Of a stretch of 64,000 nucleotides of DNA, positions 1-10,215 are shown in pieces. Below the pieces are notes generated by a model. It worked only from the letters and a program-made list of their open reading frames with translations. It did not search any database and was not told where the DNA came from. Position numbers and translations under genes: made by a program. Position 1 is the stretch's first letter; the number at the start of each line of letters is the position of its first letter. Source of the stretch: Archegozetes longisetosus (Eukaryota; Arthropoda; Arachnida; Sarcoptiformes; Trhypochthoniidae); the NCBI GenBank assembly GCA_018873245.2, contig JAEMBT020000009.1, positions 6,115,180 to 6,179,179 on the forward strand, in the 5' to 3' direction.

Positions 1-987
1 TTCTTATTATCATTTATGACAAAACTTACAAAATTATTGTTCAAATAAGTAGACTATTTCGGAAAATTAAGCATAAAATCATAATACATAAGTTGTGAAC
101 ATTATTAAACTGTATACTTATTGTTGTTCTTCCTCGTCTAAGCTTTTAATATAAGTTTTGCGAGCTGCTGCTTCTAATTGATGTTAAATTTAATAGCATT
201 CAAGGAGCAATTATTGTAAACGTAGCCCAAGCATCATCTGTTCAATTTTATCATATTAAAAGAACAATTGTTTGAATACTAAAATGTAAGCGCTTAATAC
301 GAAATCAGTATTCGTATGAACCTATACAAATACAAGTTTTACAAAATTGATTATTGTTGATTCTAAATTTTTAACTTATAGTTTTGTGTATTTCAGATCG
401 AATAGATGTTTATAGATTATATTTTAAATCGAAAATTAAATTATAACCTAGTACTAATCAAAGACACTTGAAAAGTATTTGTGTTTAATTATTTGATTAA
501 CCCTTAGGCATAAAAAAATTAACAGAGTTTGAGCTCATTAGATATCTTAATACTTATACTCAACAATTAACACCCGACTATTTTTACAAGAATTGCTCCT
601 CATCTTGTAGAGCGATCTGGCTTTTTATAATGTACTGGATTGACTTGTCTTTCTTACAATCATGTTTTCATTGTTACAGTGCATTTAAATGTCTAATACG
701 TAAGATATAGTGCAGTAGTATTTCCTATGCCTGTGAACCCTAGTTTTTATGTGTAGGATTTTGATTTACTTTCAATATACAAAAGCTGACACTTATTCAT
801 GAGTCTTCTTGATAAAATTTTAAAATCAGACTCTCACTTACCGAGTCTATAAATCGTAGATTTTTATTAAAGTTACCTAAAAAATTAATTTTCAATGGAT
901 TTTGAGTTAAGTTTTAAAACGGGAATACATTAAAAGAGTTTAACTTTACAACAAATATCAGAGTTTAGTGACAGAAAATGTACTTAC
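1..987 (-). other. intron of the NRF-like gene, left window edge
   Basis: AT-rich non-coding sequence following the splice donor at 987/988 of the minus-strand NRF-like gene. The exons that should encode the rest of its acyltransferase domain are not found here, so they must lie beyond position 1. A short minus-strand segment at about 119-172 reads as a possible terminal exon with an AG before it, but joining it to the upstream exon would create an immediate stop, so I do not call it. Confidence 0.5.
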
Positions 988-3312
988 ACCTCATAGCCCA
1001 AGACTTTCCACTTCTCAAATCATTCATGATCTTAAAAATAGATTTTAAACATTGAGGTTCTAAATCGATATTAAACAAGAGATCACTGAGTCTGGAACCC
1101 AATTGTCTGATAAAAGGTGTCATTCTATTGAAGGATAGTTCGGCATACTCAGATATCCGATTCAGCCTAAGAATAGTCTCATTGATATGTTTCACATTTC
1201 TACTTATGTTTACATCTTTTCCATCATTATAATCATCAGGCATTAATCTATCGTAAAAATAATCTAATGAACAGCCACCCCCTTCACTGTTATTATCTTC
1301 TTCTTCACTATAATAGTCTTCGTCTTCTCCTTCTACTTCTTCATCTTGTGTTTCACCTTTACTTTCATCCTCTGTTTCTGTTGAACTTTCGTTGTTTTCG
1401 GAATCTTAGATGTGACAATTTTTTGCATTAATTAATTAATAAATCAAAAATAATAAACTATTCATTATTAAGAAAGTGTTAATTTCTGGGGAGAAATCAT
1501 TATTTTAATGCTTTGATTTTGAAAATCATTGAACTGAATATAAATTGATGCAAAAAGCTTAAAAAAATTCTCGTTTCGCAAGTATTTTCTTCTGCTATAT
1601 CCTTAACTGAGTAATTGAATTTATCATTATCTTCGTATGATTTTCACTATGACTTCTTTCCCTGTTTGAATTTCTATTTTACAATTAATTAATTACGTTG
1701 TAGAGCTTGTGTTGCGAAAGCTTAAAAGTGAGAATTTTTTCCCTAGCATAAATAATTTATTTACAAACAAAACTCTTTCCAAGGATAAGATCTTGGAATT
1801 AAAATTGTTTCCTCACTATACTAGAATTTTGAACACTAGTTTTTAAACTGAATATAATTTCAAATAAATAAAACTTCAAATAATACCAATTTTACTATAA
1901 CTTTCTTCTGATATATTTTCAGTTGCATCGTCATTATCATTTTCAACTCTATCTCCATCTTCATTTGCATAACCATTCTCTTCCATAGATTTGATTTCTA
2001 TTTTACTGTCAGTTGCGTTTTCTGTTAAGCCTGCAATATTTTCAAAATTCAACTGATACACTCAAAAACATATTTATGTTCAAAATATCTTAAGATGCTA
2101 CTTCTTTAATCTAGAAAAAAATATAAATATGAAAGTTTTTCTATTTCTAACTTCAATCCGAGCATTTATTCTCAGATTGAATATAGTTCAAAGCAAACAA
2201 GAATTCGAGCAACAAGGGCTAACCTTACCGGAATTCTGACTTTATGATTTTAAATTAAGAAAGTGATAAAAGTTCAACAAGATAAATCTATATGGTACTG
2301 TTTGATATAAAATCAAACAATTAGGGTACTCTTTCTCAATGATATAGCAATTATTTATAACTACAAAGTGTCCCAAAATTGATGTTTTTCTATTGTTTTA
2401 AATAAATCAAAATTGAGATAGAATATTAACAAAACTTAAAAGTATGATAAACAGTAAATAATGCAGATTAATCAATTAAACTTTCAATGTATCCTTCGTT
2501 AGTGGCTATCAAATGGTGAAATCTCGTTTGAAAATTGTCAATCACTATCTTAAGCACTTCGCTTCTTGTCTCCTCAACTTCTCTCTTTATGGTCAATTTG
2601 AGCTCATCAATGGTATCTGGAGCAGTACTGAAGACCCTGCCTTTGAGATATCCCTAAAGAAAGTAATCAAGTGGCGTGATATCTGGAGAGAAGGGATCAC
2701 TCGATATGCTTGTTAATGAATTTATGATCATTTACAATCTGCATACTTTGATGGATTATGGCGCAGTGAATTATGATGATGGATTATAATTTTAAATAAA
2801 ATAGCTTTAATTTTAATTTTAAAAATTGATGAAGCTTCAATTTTGGAACACTTTGCATCTAAATTTTTATGTTTTGATGAAATGTAAAAATTGCACATTC
2901 ATAACATTATAATGATTCAAAAACTGAACTCTTATATAAAAAAGCTCTCAATTTTTCATCAATTTACATATTTATTATAGCTTCACACGAATGTAAATCT
3001 TAATTCATTCTAAAATATTATCTAAAACTTTCTTATTTGAGAAATAAATCAATTTTTTTTATCTCAAATTTTATTCTGAGATCCGGCTCTACGACTGAGA
3101 AACATATTATTCTTGAGATCTTGAAATCCTATATTATTACCTGTTTTACTTGTATTCGTCTCTACTATAATTTCAACCGTGTGATCAATTCTATCCCTTT
3201 TCATCACATCTTCATCAGCTCCATCTTCATAGTCCCCACAAATCACAGATCTATTACGGATCAATAACAGCAGGAATATCGAAAACGAAAAGATATTAAA
3301 TTTCACTTTCAT
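988..3312 (-). CDS. NRF-6-like acyltransferase, N-terminal part (partial gene)
   Basis: Three coding exons: 3312-3141, 2030-1887 and 1404-988, with GT-AG introns all in phase 1. Exon 1 encodes a signal peptide with a Leu-rich core (MKVKFNIFSFSIFLLLLI). Exons 2 and 3 add about 100 residues very rich in Glu and Asp. Exon 3 then enters the NRF (nose resistant to fluoxetine) luminal domain, with L-S-D-L-L-F, a Cys in EPQC, and a tryptophan in KSWAMR. The same block, ending at the same phase-1 splice site, occurs in the gene at 10216-14460, so the two are paralogues. Members of this family are multi-pass membrane acyltransferase-3 proteins implicated in lipid or xenobiotic handling in nematodes and insects. 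About 245 residues are present; the membrane part should lie left of the window. A transposon relic sits in intron 1 (2364-2857). The family call is firm; function is inferred. Confidence 0.8.
2364..2857 (-). mobile_element. deleted IS630/mariner-like transposon relic
   Basis: Near-identical inverted termini of about 22 bp, reading CAAAGTGTCCCAAAATTGA on the left and its imperfect complement at 2835-2857, enclose about 490 bp. The minus strand at 2513-2710 encodes the C-terminal half of a DDE transposase, recognisable by P-D-I-T-P-L-D-Y-F-L-stop-G-Y-L-K followed by T-I-D-E-L-K and N-F-Q-T-R. The in-frame stop inside the catalytic block and the missing N-terminal half show it is dead. It lies in intron 1 of the NRF-like gene on the same strand. 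Confidence 0.75.
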
Positions 3313-4760
3313 CTTACTAAACTTCAGACTTTTACTAAACTAAAGCTTCATTTCCCTAAGCAGTGTTTCTTATTGTTAATTGTTTTAAGAATTAAGTTAA
3401 GACATTAAATGCTCTCCTAACCAATGATTCGGGAAAAAAGAATTTTTATAATTGCCTAACAATTAACATATTTTAACAACTTATTCTTTCATTAAAGTAT
3501 TACGTAAATACGTTCTATTATTAGCATGGCTTCAGATAAGGAAAATTTAATAATTCATTTCTCTCTACCTTTTTATCCATCACTCGTTAAGTTACTATTA
3601 GTTCATTGTTCATACTTTTAAGTAGTTACTGAAGTGAAATTTTAGTAATTAGATAATTGTTCGCTCATCTGAAGACCTAAATTTTGATCTTAAGAAATGT
3701 TTGAAAAACATCTTTGGCGGCAAATTTTAAATAAGAAAATTAGTTTTATCAGATCTTTTGATGAGAAATGATTTTGATTAATCGACAAAACTCTCAAATA
3801 AAAAACTTTTGCAACAAAGATTTCACTTGGTTTTCCCTTTTGTCATGCTAATTGAGTGATAACAAAATTTATACATTTGAAGCAAAGTATTACTAAATAG
3901 GATTACGAAAGTAGTTGCATCCTTGAACAAACCTTTCCTCAATAGTAGTACCAAAGTGAAACTAAGCAAAACAATGCATCACTCTCTAGCAATTCTAACT
4001 TTCTTTAGTTAAAAATAAACAAAACTTTTACAACTTTGACATGTAGTTAAGTGGTTTATTAAAAATCAATAGCAACTAATCCATGTGTTTCTATGAGATT
4101 TATATATTGTTTATTTGAAACAATTTAATTCACTTGAAAGTTAGACACATTTATAAACAAGCAACATTTAGATTCTATACTTTAATTTGAGAAAAATGAT
4201 TTTTATTCAATTGCAGAGTTTAATTTAGTTGATAACTTGCAGGTTTCAGTTTTAAAAAAGTTAATGGATTCTTTTATTAAAGTCTTTTTTATCAAAATAT
4301 TTTTTTAAGTTAGAAATTAATATTAATCGTTAGGTTAATTTTCAGAACTTTAACTTAAAATTCTATTACTTATAAAATTAAAATTTTGACCACAAAATCA
4401 ATAAATATTTGATATCTGTATCGATCAAGAGCTTTCAATAATTAAAAACTGACTGTAAGATTAAGTGTTTTTTCCTCTACTAACTATTGATATATAATTA
4501 ATTAAATGCGCACTAAGTGATAATCGATTACTTAAAGTACTACCTAATAAATTGATCCAATAATAAGAACTCATTAGATTGATTGCAATATCAAATAAGT
4601 GGTAGTTATACAAAACGAGTAAATCATTTAGACAATAAGCATTTAATACGCAGTTAATGTAATTATGCTTTAATTATCAACTAAATTATATATGAATAAA
4701 TAAACAATAAATAAATAAACAATTGAAACGTCAATCTAAACACGAATTAACACTTAGATA
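3313..4760. other. intergenic, nothing recognised
   Basis: About 1.4 kb between the divergently transcribed NRF-like gene (minus) and the H3 variant gene (plus), so it should hold both promoters. It is plain AT-rich sequence; I see no ORF, tandem repeat or strong core-promoter motif that I would defend. Confidence 0.5.
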
Positions 4761-5797
4761 ATGGTCAGACAGAAAGATCCAAATCCTGTCAAAGACAAGA
4801 ACAATGTTGTCCACAGAAGGGACCAAAATGTAATTCAAATATTTTTATGAGATATTAATTGATTTTTTTTAGTTTCTATATAAAGCAGAAAATGAAAATA
4901 ACTTTAAACAAAAATAGGACCAAATAGTGAGATATCCCAAGTATTAAACAATTTTTAAGTTTCAAATACAGAAAAACGTTTTATAACAATCATTTTAAAC
5001 TAAACTTCTATTAACGTTTGGGACAATTTTCTAACTTTTTCGAATAGTCATTCAACTGAAATTTTGAATTAATGTTTGATTAGTTTTTCAGATGTAAAAC
5101 AAATAATCAAAACAGTATTACAATTTTTGAAAAACTATGCTTTTATTAAAACACATCAAAATCAGACTAAAAGAGTTTTCAAATTCTTAGAAAAAACTTA
5201 ATTACATTCAGTAGTTCTCTATAAAAATGGGTTAAGTCAATTATCCTTAAAAACAATTTCATTTGAAACAATTTCAATTTCATTTACATCAAACCAAAAC
5301 TTTTACAGAACCAAAATCGCAAACAAACAGCCCGAAAGTCAACTGGAGGTAACATAAGTAATCGAAAGCAATTAGGGTCTAATACTACAACAAATAAAAG
5401 TCAAACTTTGGATGCGAAGAGTCGAAAATCAATTAGTTTAGGACTAAAACCTATGAAGCGCTACAGACCAGGAGAAGTGGCACTTCGAGACATAAGAAAG
5501 TATCAGAGAAGCACAGATCTACTGATGAAAAAGCTACCTTTCCAGAGACTAGTCCGCGAGATAGCAATGGACATTCGCGACAACATCAGATTCCAATCGA
5601 CAGCAGTACTGGCACTTCAAGAAGCAATAGAATCTTATTTGACTCAATTGTTTGAAGACACTAATTTGTGTGCGCTTCATGCCAAACGAGTCACTATTAT
5701 GCCTAAAGATATACAACTCGCTTATCGTATAAGAGGAGATGATGTGAGAGTTGGCAGATATCTGCCTATTCTCACCCAAAGACCAAATAAGAAATAA
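4761..5797 (+). CDS. histone H3 variant with N- and C-terminal extensions
   Basis: Two exons, 4761-4829 and 5309-5797, joined in phase 0 (donor GTAATT, acceptor TTTTACAG), give 185 aa. The first 25 or so residues are unique and basic. They are followed by a recognisable H3 tail ([12 protein letters not shown]) that keeps K4, K9 and S10 but has Asn at K14, then a diverged linker and RYRPG at the start of the histone fold. The fold is roughly three-quarters identical to canonical H3 by eye, including [31 protein letters not shown] and [12 protein letters not shown]79 is replaced by Arg, and loop 1 has no insertion, unlike most CENP-A proteins. The protein ends with 16 residues beyond the normal H3 C-terminus (to RPNKK). 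Introns and single-copy context suggest a replication-independent variant acting in nucleosomes. It could be a lineage-specific H3.3 derivative or, less likely, this species' CenH3. Confidence 0.85.
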
Positions 5798-6198
5798 TTG
5801 AGTCATCAGATTTTGATTTAGTTCTTGTTTCGAGTCACGTCTATCTCTCTTTTATTGATGTTTTTGTAACTCTTCTGCTGTTATTGTAGTTTACTTTTGT
5901 TCTCATGCAAAGTTTTAGTTAGTTATTTCAGTCGTTAATTTGTTTTTACTTCAGTTTTCGTGATTGAGAAAAGTTATAGTTTAGTTCAAAAAGTTTGTCA
6001 AAACTTTGAAAAATACTGTTTTTTGGCTAACTAAACTGAAAATAGTGTTGATTGACATAAAAATCTCAAAATATAGTGAAATGTAAATCTTCAGTTAGCT
6101 ATTTCTTAGTTGCTATTATTAAAACTAAAACATAATGTAAACAAATTAATATAAAATATTTATAAATCAAAGTATTGTTGCCTTGACTGGTGCCAGTA

Positions 6199-6411
6199 TT
6201 AGGTATATAAACAATTATGTAAACCACTCAAACTTGCTTTCCATGCCTAACGCACTACGTGCACCATTCCGCAACTTAACCTAACTTAGTCTATATAGTA
6301 AAATTGGGCTTAATCTACTTAAGTTAGTTAGACTAAGTTAGAAGATGATGCGCGTAGTGCGCTAGGAATGGAAAGCGAGTTTGAGTGTTCCATATAGCGT
6401 TGTATACCTAA
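6199..6411. mobile_element. fold-back / MITE-like element
   Basis: Outer termini TTAGGTATA and TATACCTAA are inverted. Inside them, arms at about 6221-6285 and 6325-6393 are imperfect inverted copies: left ...CTTGCTTTCCATGCCTAACG, right the complement of CTCGCTTTCCATTCCTAGCG. The whole can fold into a long hairpin. There is no coding capacity. It looks like a non-autonomous DNA transposon. Confidence 0.6.
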
Positions 6412-6578
6412 GACGACGTGTAAATTAAGAGAGGGAAAGACGAGCTTCTATTCATCTCATAAGCGTTTGTTAACATAAATAGCGTAAAATTGATGTGCGA
6501 TCAATTCTATTTGTGTTGTTACATTATTGGGATCTGTTGATTCATGTTTACACTTAACCGATTAAAAAGCTGGAAAGA

Positions 6579-6825
6579 TTGGCGTTGCAGTTGATCTTAC
6601 TTGCGCTAAGTTTAGGTACTTAGTTTGACACTTGCAACCAACATTAATCACATACGCCTAGACCATGACTCTAACGTAACCTAATTAATTTAATCTAATA
6701 TAAAGGTATAGTAAGACTGATAGAAGCTTTAATCTAAGTTGAAGTATTCTAAGCAACTCCATAAATGCAGAGTGTGAATCCTCTTTACCTAATTCGACAC
6801 CAATAAAACGAACTGCAACGCTTAC
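6579..6825. mobile_element. MITE family copy 1, TIR GCGTTGCAGTT
   Basis: Inverted ends GCGTTGCAGTT (6582-6592) and AACTGCAACGC (6811-6821) flank about 220 bp with no ORF. The interior, including the block around GGTATAGTAAGACTGATA, recurs with substitutions at 11168-11421, which defines a dispersed family. Confidence 0.65.
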
Positions 6826-8035
6826 CAAAACTGAAAAAGTTTTCAACAATTAAATCGTTTACTGAAAGAACGGTGTTGTAGCAGTGAGTTATGCTGTTCT
6901 TTGATTTGTAGTTGAATTGCTATAAATACTTAACTTATTGATAGCTTGAATACACTAACAAAAAGTTTGATTAATCCTTGATGAAAATATGTTTATGATT
7001 AAAATGTATTCAACAATAGCCATGAAATGAGCAATACTTAATTGTAGTTAGTTAAAATAAAAATATCTTTTTGGCCCAAAATTTGAAGCCTTGAACTATT
7101 GCAAATGTTGAGATATTGAGAAACTTAATTGAAATTAAGTTTAAGTGTTTAGAAATTTGAAAAATTATCGCTTAACGAAATGAAAAGTAAGAAAATTCAA
7201 TGAATTATAGATAAAAATAAGTAAATAAATTTAATGGAAACTCTTTAATGTATATAAAATATGAGATAAAAACCAGTTATACGCGAAAATAGCCCAACAA
7301 AAAACATCTATTGTTTATTAACTTTACAAATAAGGTTATCCATTGAGAGAGAAATTTATATACAGTAGATGTAAACACTTCTACAATCTACTTAATAAAC
7401 CTTTTTTTCAACCAATCGTTCAGCAATCGTGTTGTGAATGCAAGTGTCACTTCAGTGCCTACTAGTTGTTTGAGAGAAAATGTTAGTTTAAAAGTTAGTT
7501 TAAGTCAGTTTTCTTGATAAGGATTAATGCGTTTCTCACCAAATACACAGTTGCGAAACATTTTTAATTCTTAGACCATTCAATTTAATCTAAACTTTAG
7601 TTGTGGTTTAGGTGCAAGATTTAGCTAAAAATTAGTTCTGCCCTTGGTCTTGTAGAACATTCTAACAGTTAATTTATATTTTTCTTATCATTTTTTACTC
7701 ACTATCGAATGAACCGTTCCGTAAAAAGTTTGAATGTCTTTCTCACTAATGTTTACTTAAAAAATGATACTTTCCTCGAAATATATTACTATAAAATGAT
7801 TAGAATCAGAAATGCTCAAGAGATATATACAAGATATTCTAATGGCAAATAATAAGATCCTTCCGCTAAATTGTATTTTTGAAGGATATTAACTCTACAA
7901 CCTTTTTCAATATCATAACCAATGAAAAGAAACTTTTGTTTTGTATGCACACTCTTGTGAAACATATTTGACCTTTAGTTAGATTTATGTAAAATAGCAT
8001 CAAGATAACAATAGAGTTTCTCAGAATAAGTAGTT

Positions 8036-8165
8036 TTTGCTTGGTACACAATTTTGATACTTATGGTTTTTGCTTGGCACACTATTTTAATATTTACAGT
8101 TTTTGCTTGGTACACTATTTTAATACTTACAGTTTTTGCTTGGTACACTATCTTAATACTCACAG
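8036..8165. repeat. 33-bp minisatellite, about 4 units
   Basis: Four tandem copies of a 33-bp unit containing TTTTTGCTTGGTACACTATT, differing by a few substitutions. Because 33 is a multiple of three, both strands stay open through it by chance; I do not regard these frames as coding. Confidence 0.8.
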
Positions 8166-9129
8166 TTTCGTCGACTATGATCTAAAGTCTCACTTTCGTC
8201 AAAGTTCTTATTTCTCTTTTGTTCAACTACCAAGTCATAAATTGATTTCTTATTCACGCTTTTCCTGCTTTGATAATATATACTTTGCTTAGTTTGCTGA
8301 GATTTTGAAGTTTAACGCTTATGTAGTTAATTATTTGATAGAGAACTTGAAAGCTTTAAATATTTATTTAGTTCATAGTGTTACGAAATATTTCTGTAAA
8401 TCACATAAATATGTGACATAATCAAAACGTTTTCAAGCATGCATTTATGAATGTGATTTTCAACAGAGTTAAAGAATAGACTTTCTTTCTTTATTATAAA
8501 GATACAAGCTGACTCACCTTCTAGATACGTTTCTCTATATAATTTTATTCAAAATATATTTGAGTTTGTTTTTGATGCAGTAATTTCATGATTTGAACAT
8601 TTTCTGATATCGGTAATACAGCGAAATTAACTAAAATAGATTTATAATCTAATTAATTGAGATACAGTGCATAACTAGATTTTGTAAAATTAGAGGCTCG
8701 TGCATTTTTACAATGAGAACAATTCCGAAACTCTGAATTTTCAACTCAAAAATAGCTTTGACTAAATACCGAAAACTATAGATAGTTTTAACTTCTAAAC
8801 ATTGTTTGGCCAAAAAGTTTTATAAAACATTTTCTATATTATTTAATCGAATAGGTATTCCCAAAAAAGTTTGAAGGACTTTATCGTACAATCAAGGTGA
8901 TAAGATTTTCCTGTTCAAATTGATTAAATAATTATCTTTAGTAAACTTCTTAGAGAATAAAGGATTTCGTAAAATCAAATGTGAGCAACTAAAAAGAGTT
9001 TCTCAGAAAACTTTCTCTTCTGAACTTCAAAATATTCTTACGGATAAATATTTCTATAATTATATATTTGCCTTAATCTTAATCAAAAATTGATTCAATT
9101 AGTAATAAATGAATGTAAAGAGAAAAGAA

Positions 9130-9205
9130 TAACCTAAAAAGGTATCTAAAAAGGTACCTAAAAGGTATCTAAAAGGTATCTAAAAAGGTACCTAAAAAGT
9201 ATCAC
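9130..9205. repeat. 11-12 bp minisatellite
   Basis: Six or seven tandem units alternating AAAAGGTATCT and AAAAAGGTACCT. Non-coding. Confidence 0.75.
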
Positions 9206-9888
9206 TATTGGAGTAAATACTCACTGAAAGAGCTAATTGATGCATAAGATAAACATATAATTAAATAAAAATCTAGTATTTGTTATAAAGTTCTAACATA
9301 TAAGTTAAAATAGGTTAGTAGTAACTGATTTACATTTAATTACTAATAAAAATAGTGTGTCGTTCTCTCTCTACATTAGTAATTCTACAGTAGTAGATCT
9401 ACAGTTGAAAGACTACTTTCACTCTTATGATTAAGTTTTTATACTTGTATTCAGTAATACTTGAATCGCTTGACAACATTTCAATAGATATGAATCATTT
9501 GATCGTTTTATTTCACGTGAAGTACTGAAAGAAATATTTGTAAAAATGCTGGTATAAAAGTGTTTTTAGTGTTTTTAGGCCAAAATAGACAATGTTTAAT
9601 AAGATATAAGTTGTATATCTCAATAAATGCCTTTTTGCTATGTACTAGGAGTTGCGATGAAGTCATGCTCACAACGAATATTTCCTATATGTTTAATACA
9701 TTCATTTAAGATCTTTACTTGTTATTTGTTTATTAATGTAACTATTTCTTAATATTCTTCTCGATGTAAATTTTCAAAAATTTGTGGATCATTTCCCATT
9801 CATGTAATGCAATTTTAATAATATTTAAGTAAGCTTACGAGTGATGTTTTAATGAGATTCAAATTAATGATTAAGAGATGTAAAGTTT

Positions 9889-9962
9889 ATAAAAGTTTAT
9901 AAAAGTTTATAAAAGCTTATAAAAGTTTATAAAAGTTTATAAAAGTTTATAAAGTTTATAAG
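9889..9962. repeat. 11-bp minisatellite (AAAAGTTTATA)n
   Basis: About seven tandem copies of AAAAGTTTATA with one G-to-C variant, about 250 bp upstream of the start of the NRF-like gene at 10216. Confidence 0.8.
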
Positions 9963-10215
9963 TTTAGTTCTTAATGAAAAATACTGTTAGGCATTACTCA
10001 AGATGAAGTGTGAATTATTTGGAAACACTCTTGTTTGGTGACGTAAAATGGGAAAATACTTGAAACGTCAAATCGGAATGCGTTCTATTATTTTGGTTAG
10101 TAATTGATATAAGAAAACTTTTCATAACTGATCACTACAGTTTTTAAATAGCATCTCAAGTCTAAATATTTGTTCATTTGTGTTAGGTACTATAGAAATA
10201 AGTATATAGTGAAAA

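Larger units (their letters stand above)
5798..10215. other. intergenic region rich in short mobile elements and minisatellites
   Basis: 4.4 kb without a gene. It contains the fold-back element at 6199-6411, a TIR element at 6579-6825 and minisatellites at about 8036-8165, 9130-9205 and 9889-9962, all listed separately. The rest is unremarkable AT-rich sequence. Confidence 0.6.

Noticed and set aside
119-172. Possible terminal exon on the minus strand (AARKTYIKSLDEEEQQ)
   Set aside because: The AG before it would join the preceding NRF exon with a phase giving an immediate stop; too short to stand alone.
2513-2716. Plus-strand 67-codon ORF
   Set aside because: It is the antisense shadow of the transposase relic read on the minus strand.
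7866-8292. Overlapping open frames on both strands at the 33-bp repeat
   Set aside because: The repeat length is divisible by three, so any stop-free frame stays open; there are no splice sites, no conservation signal and no recognisable domain.
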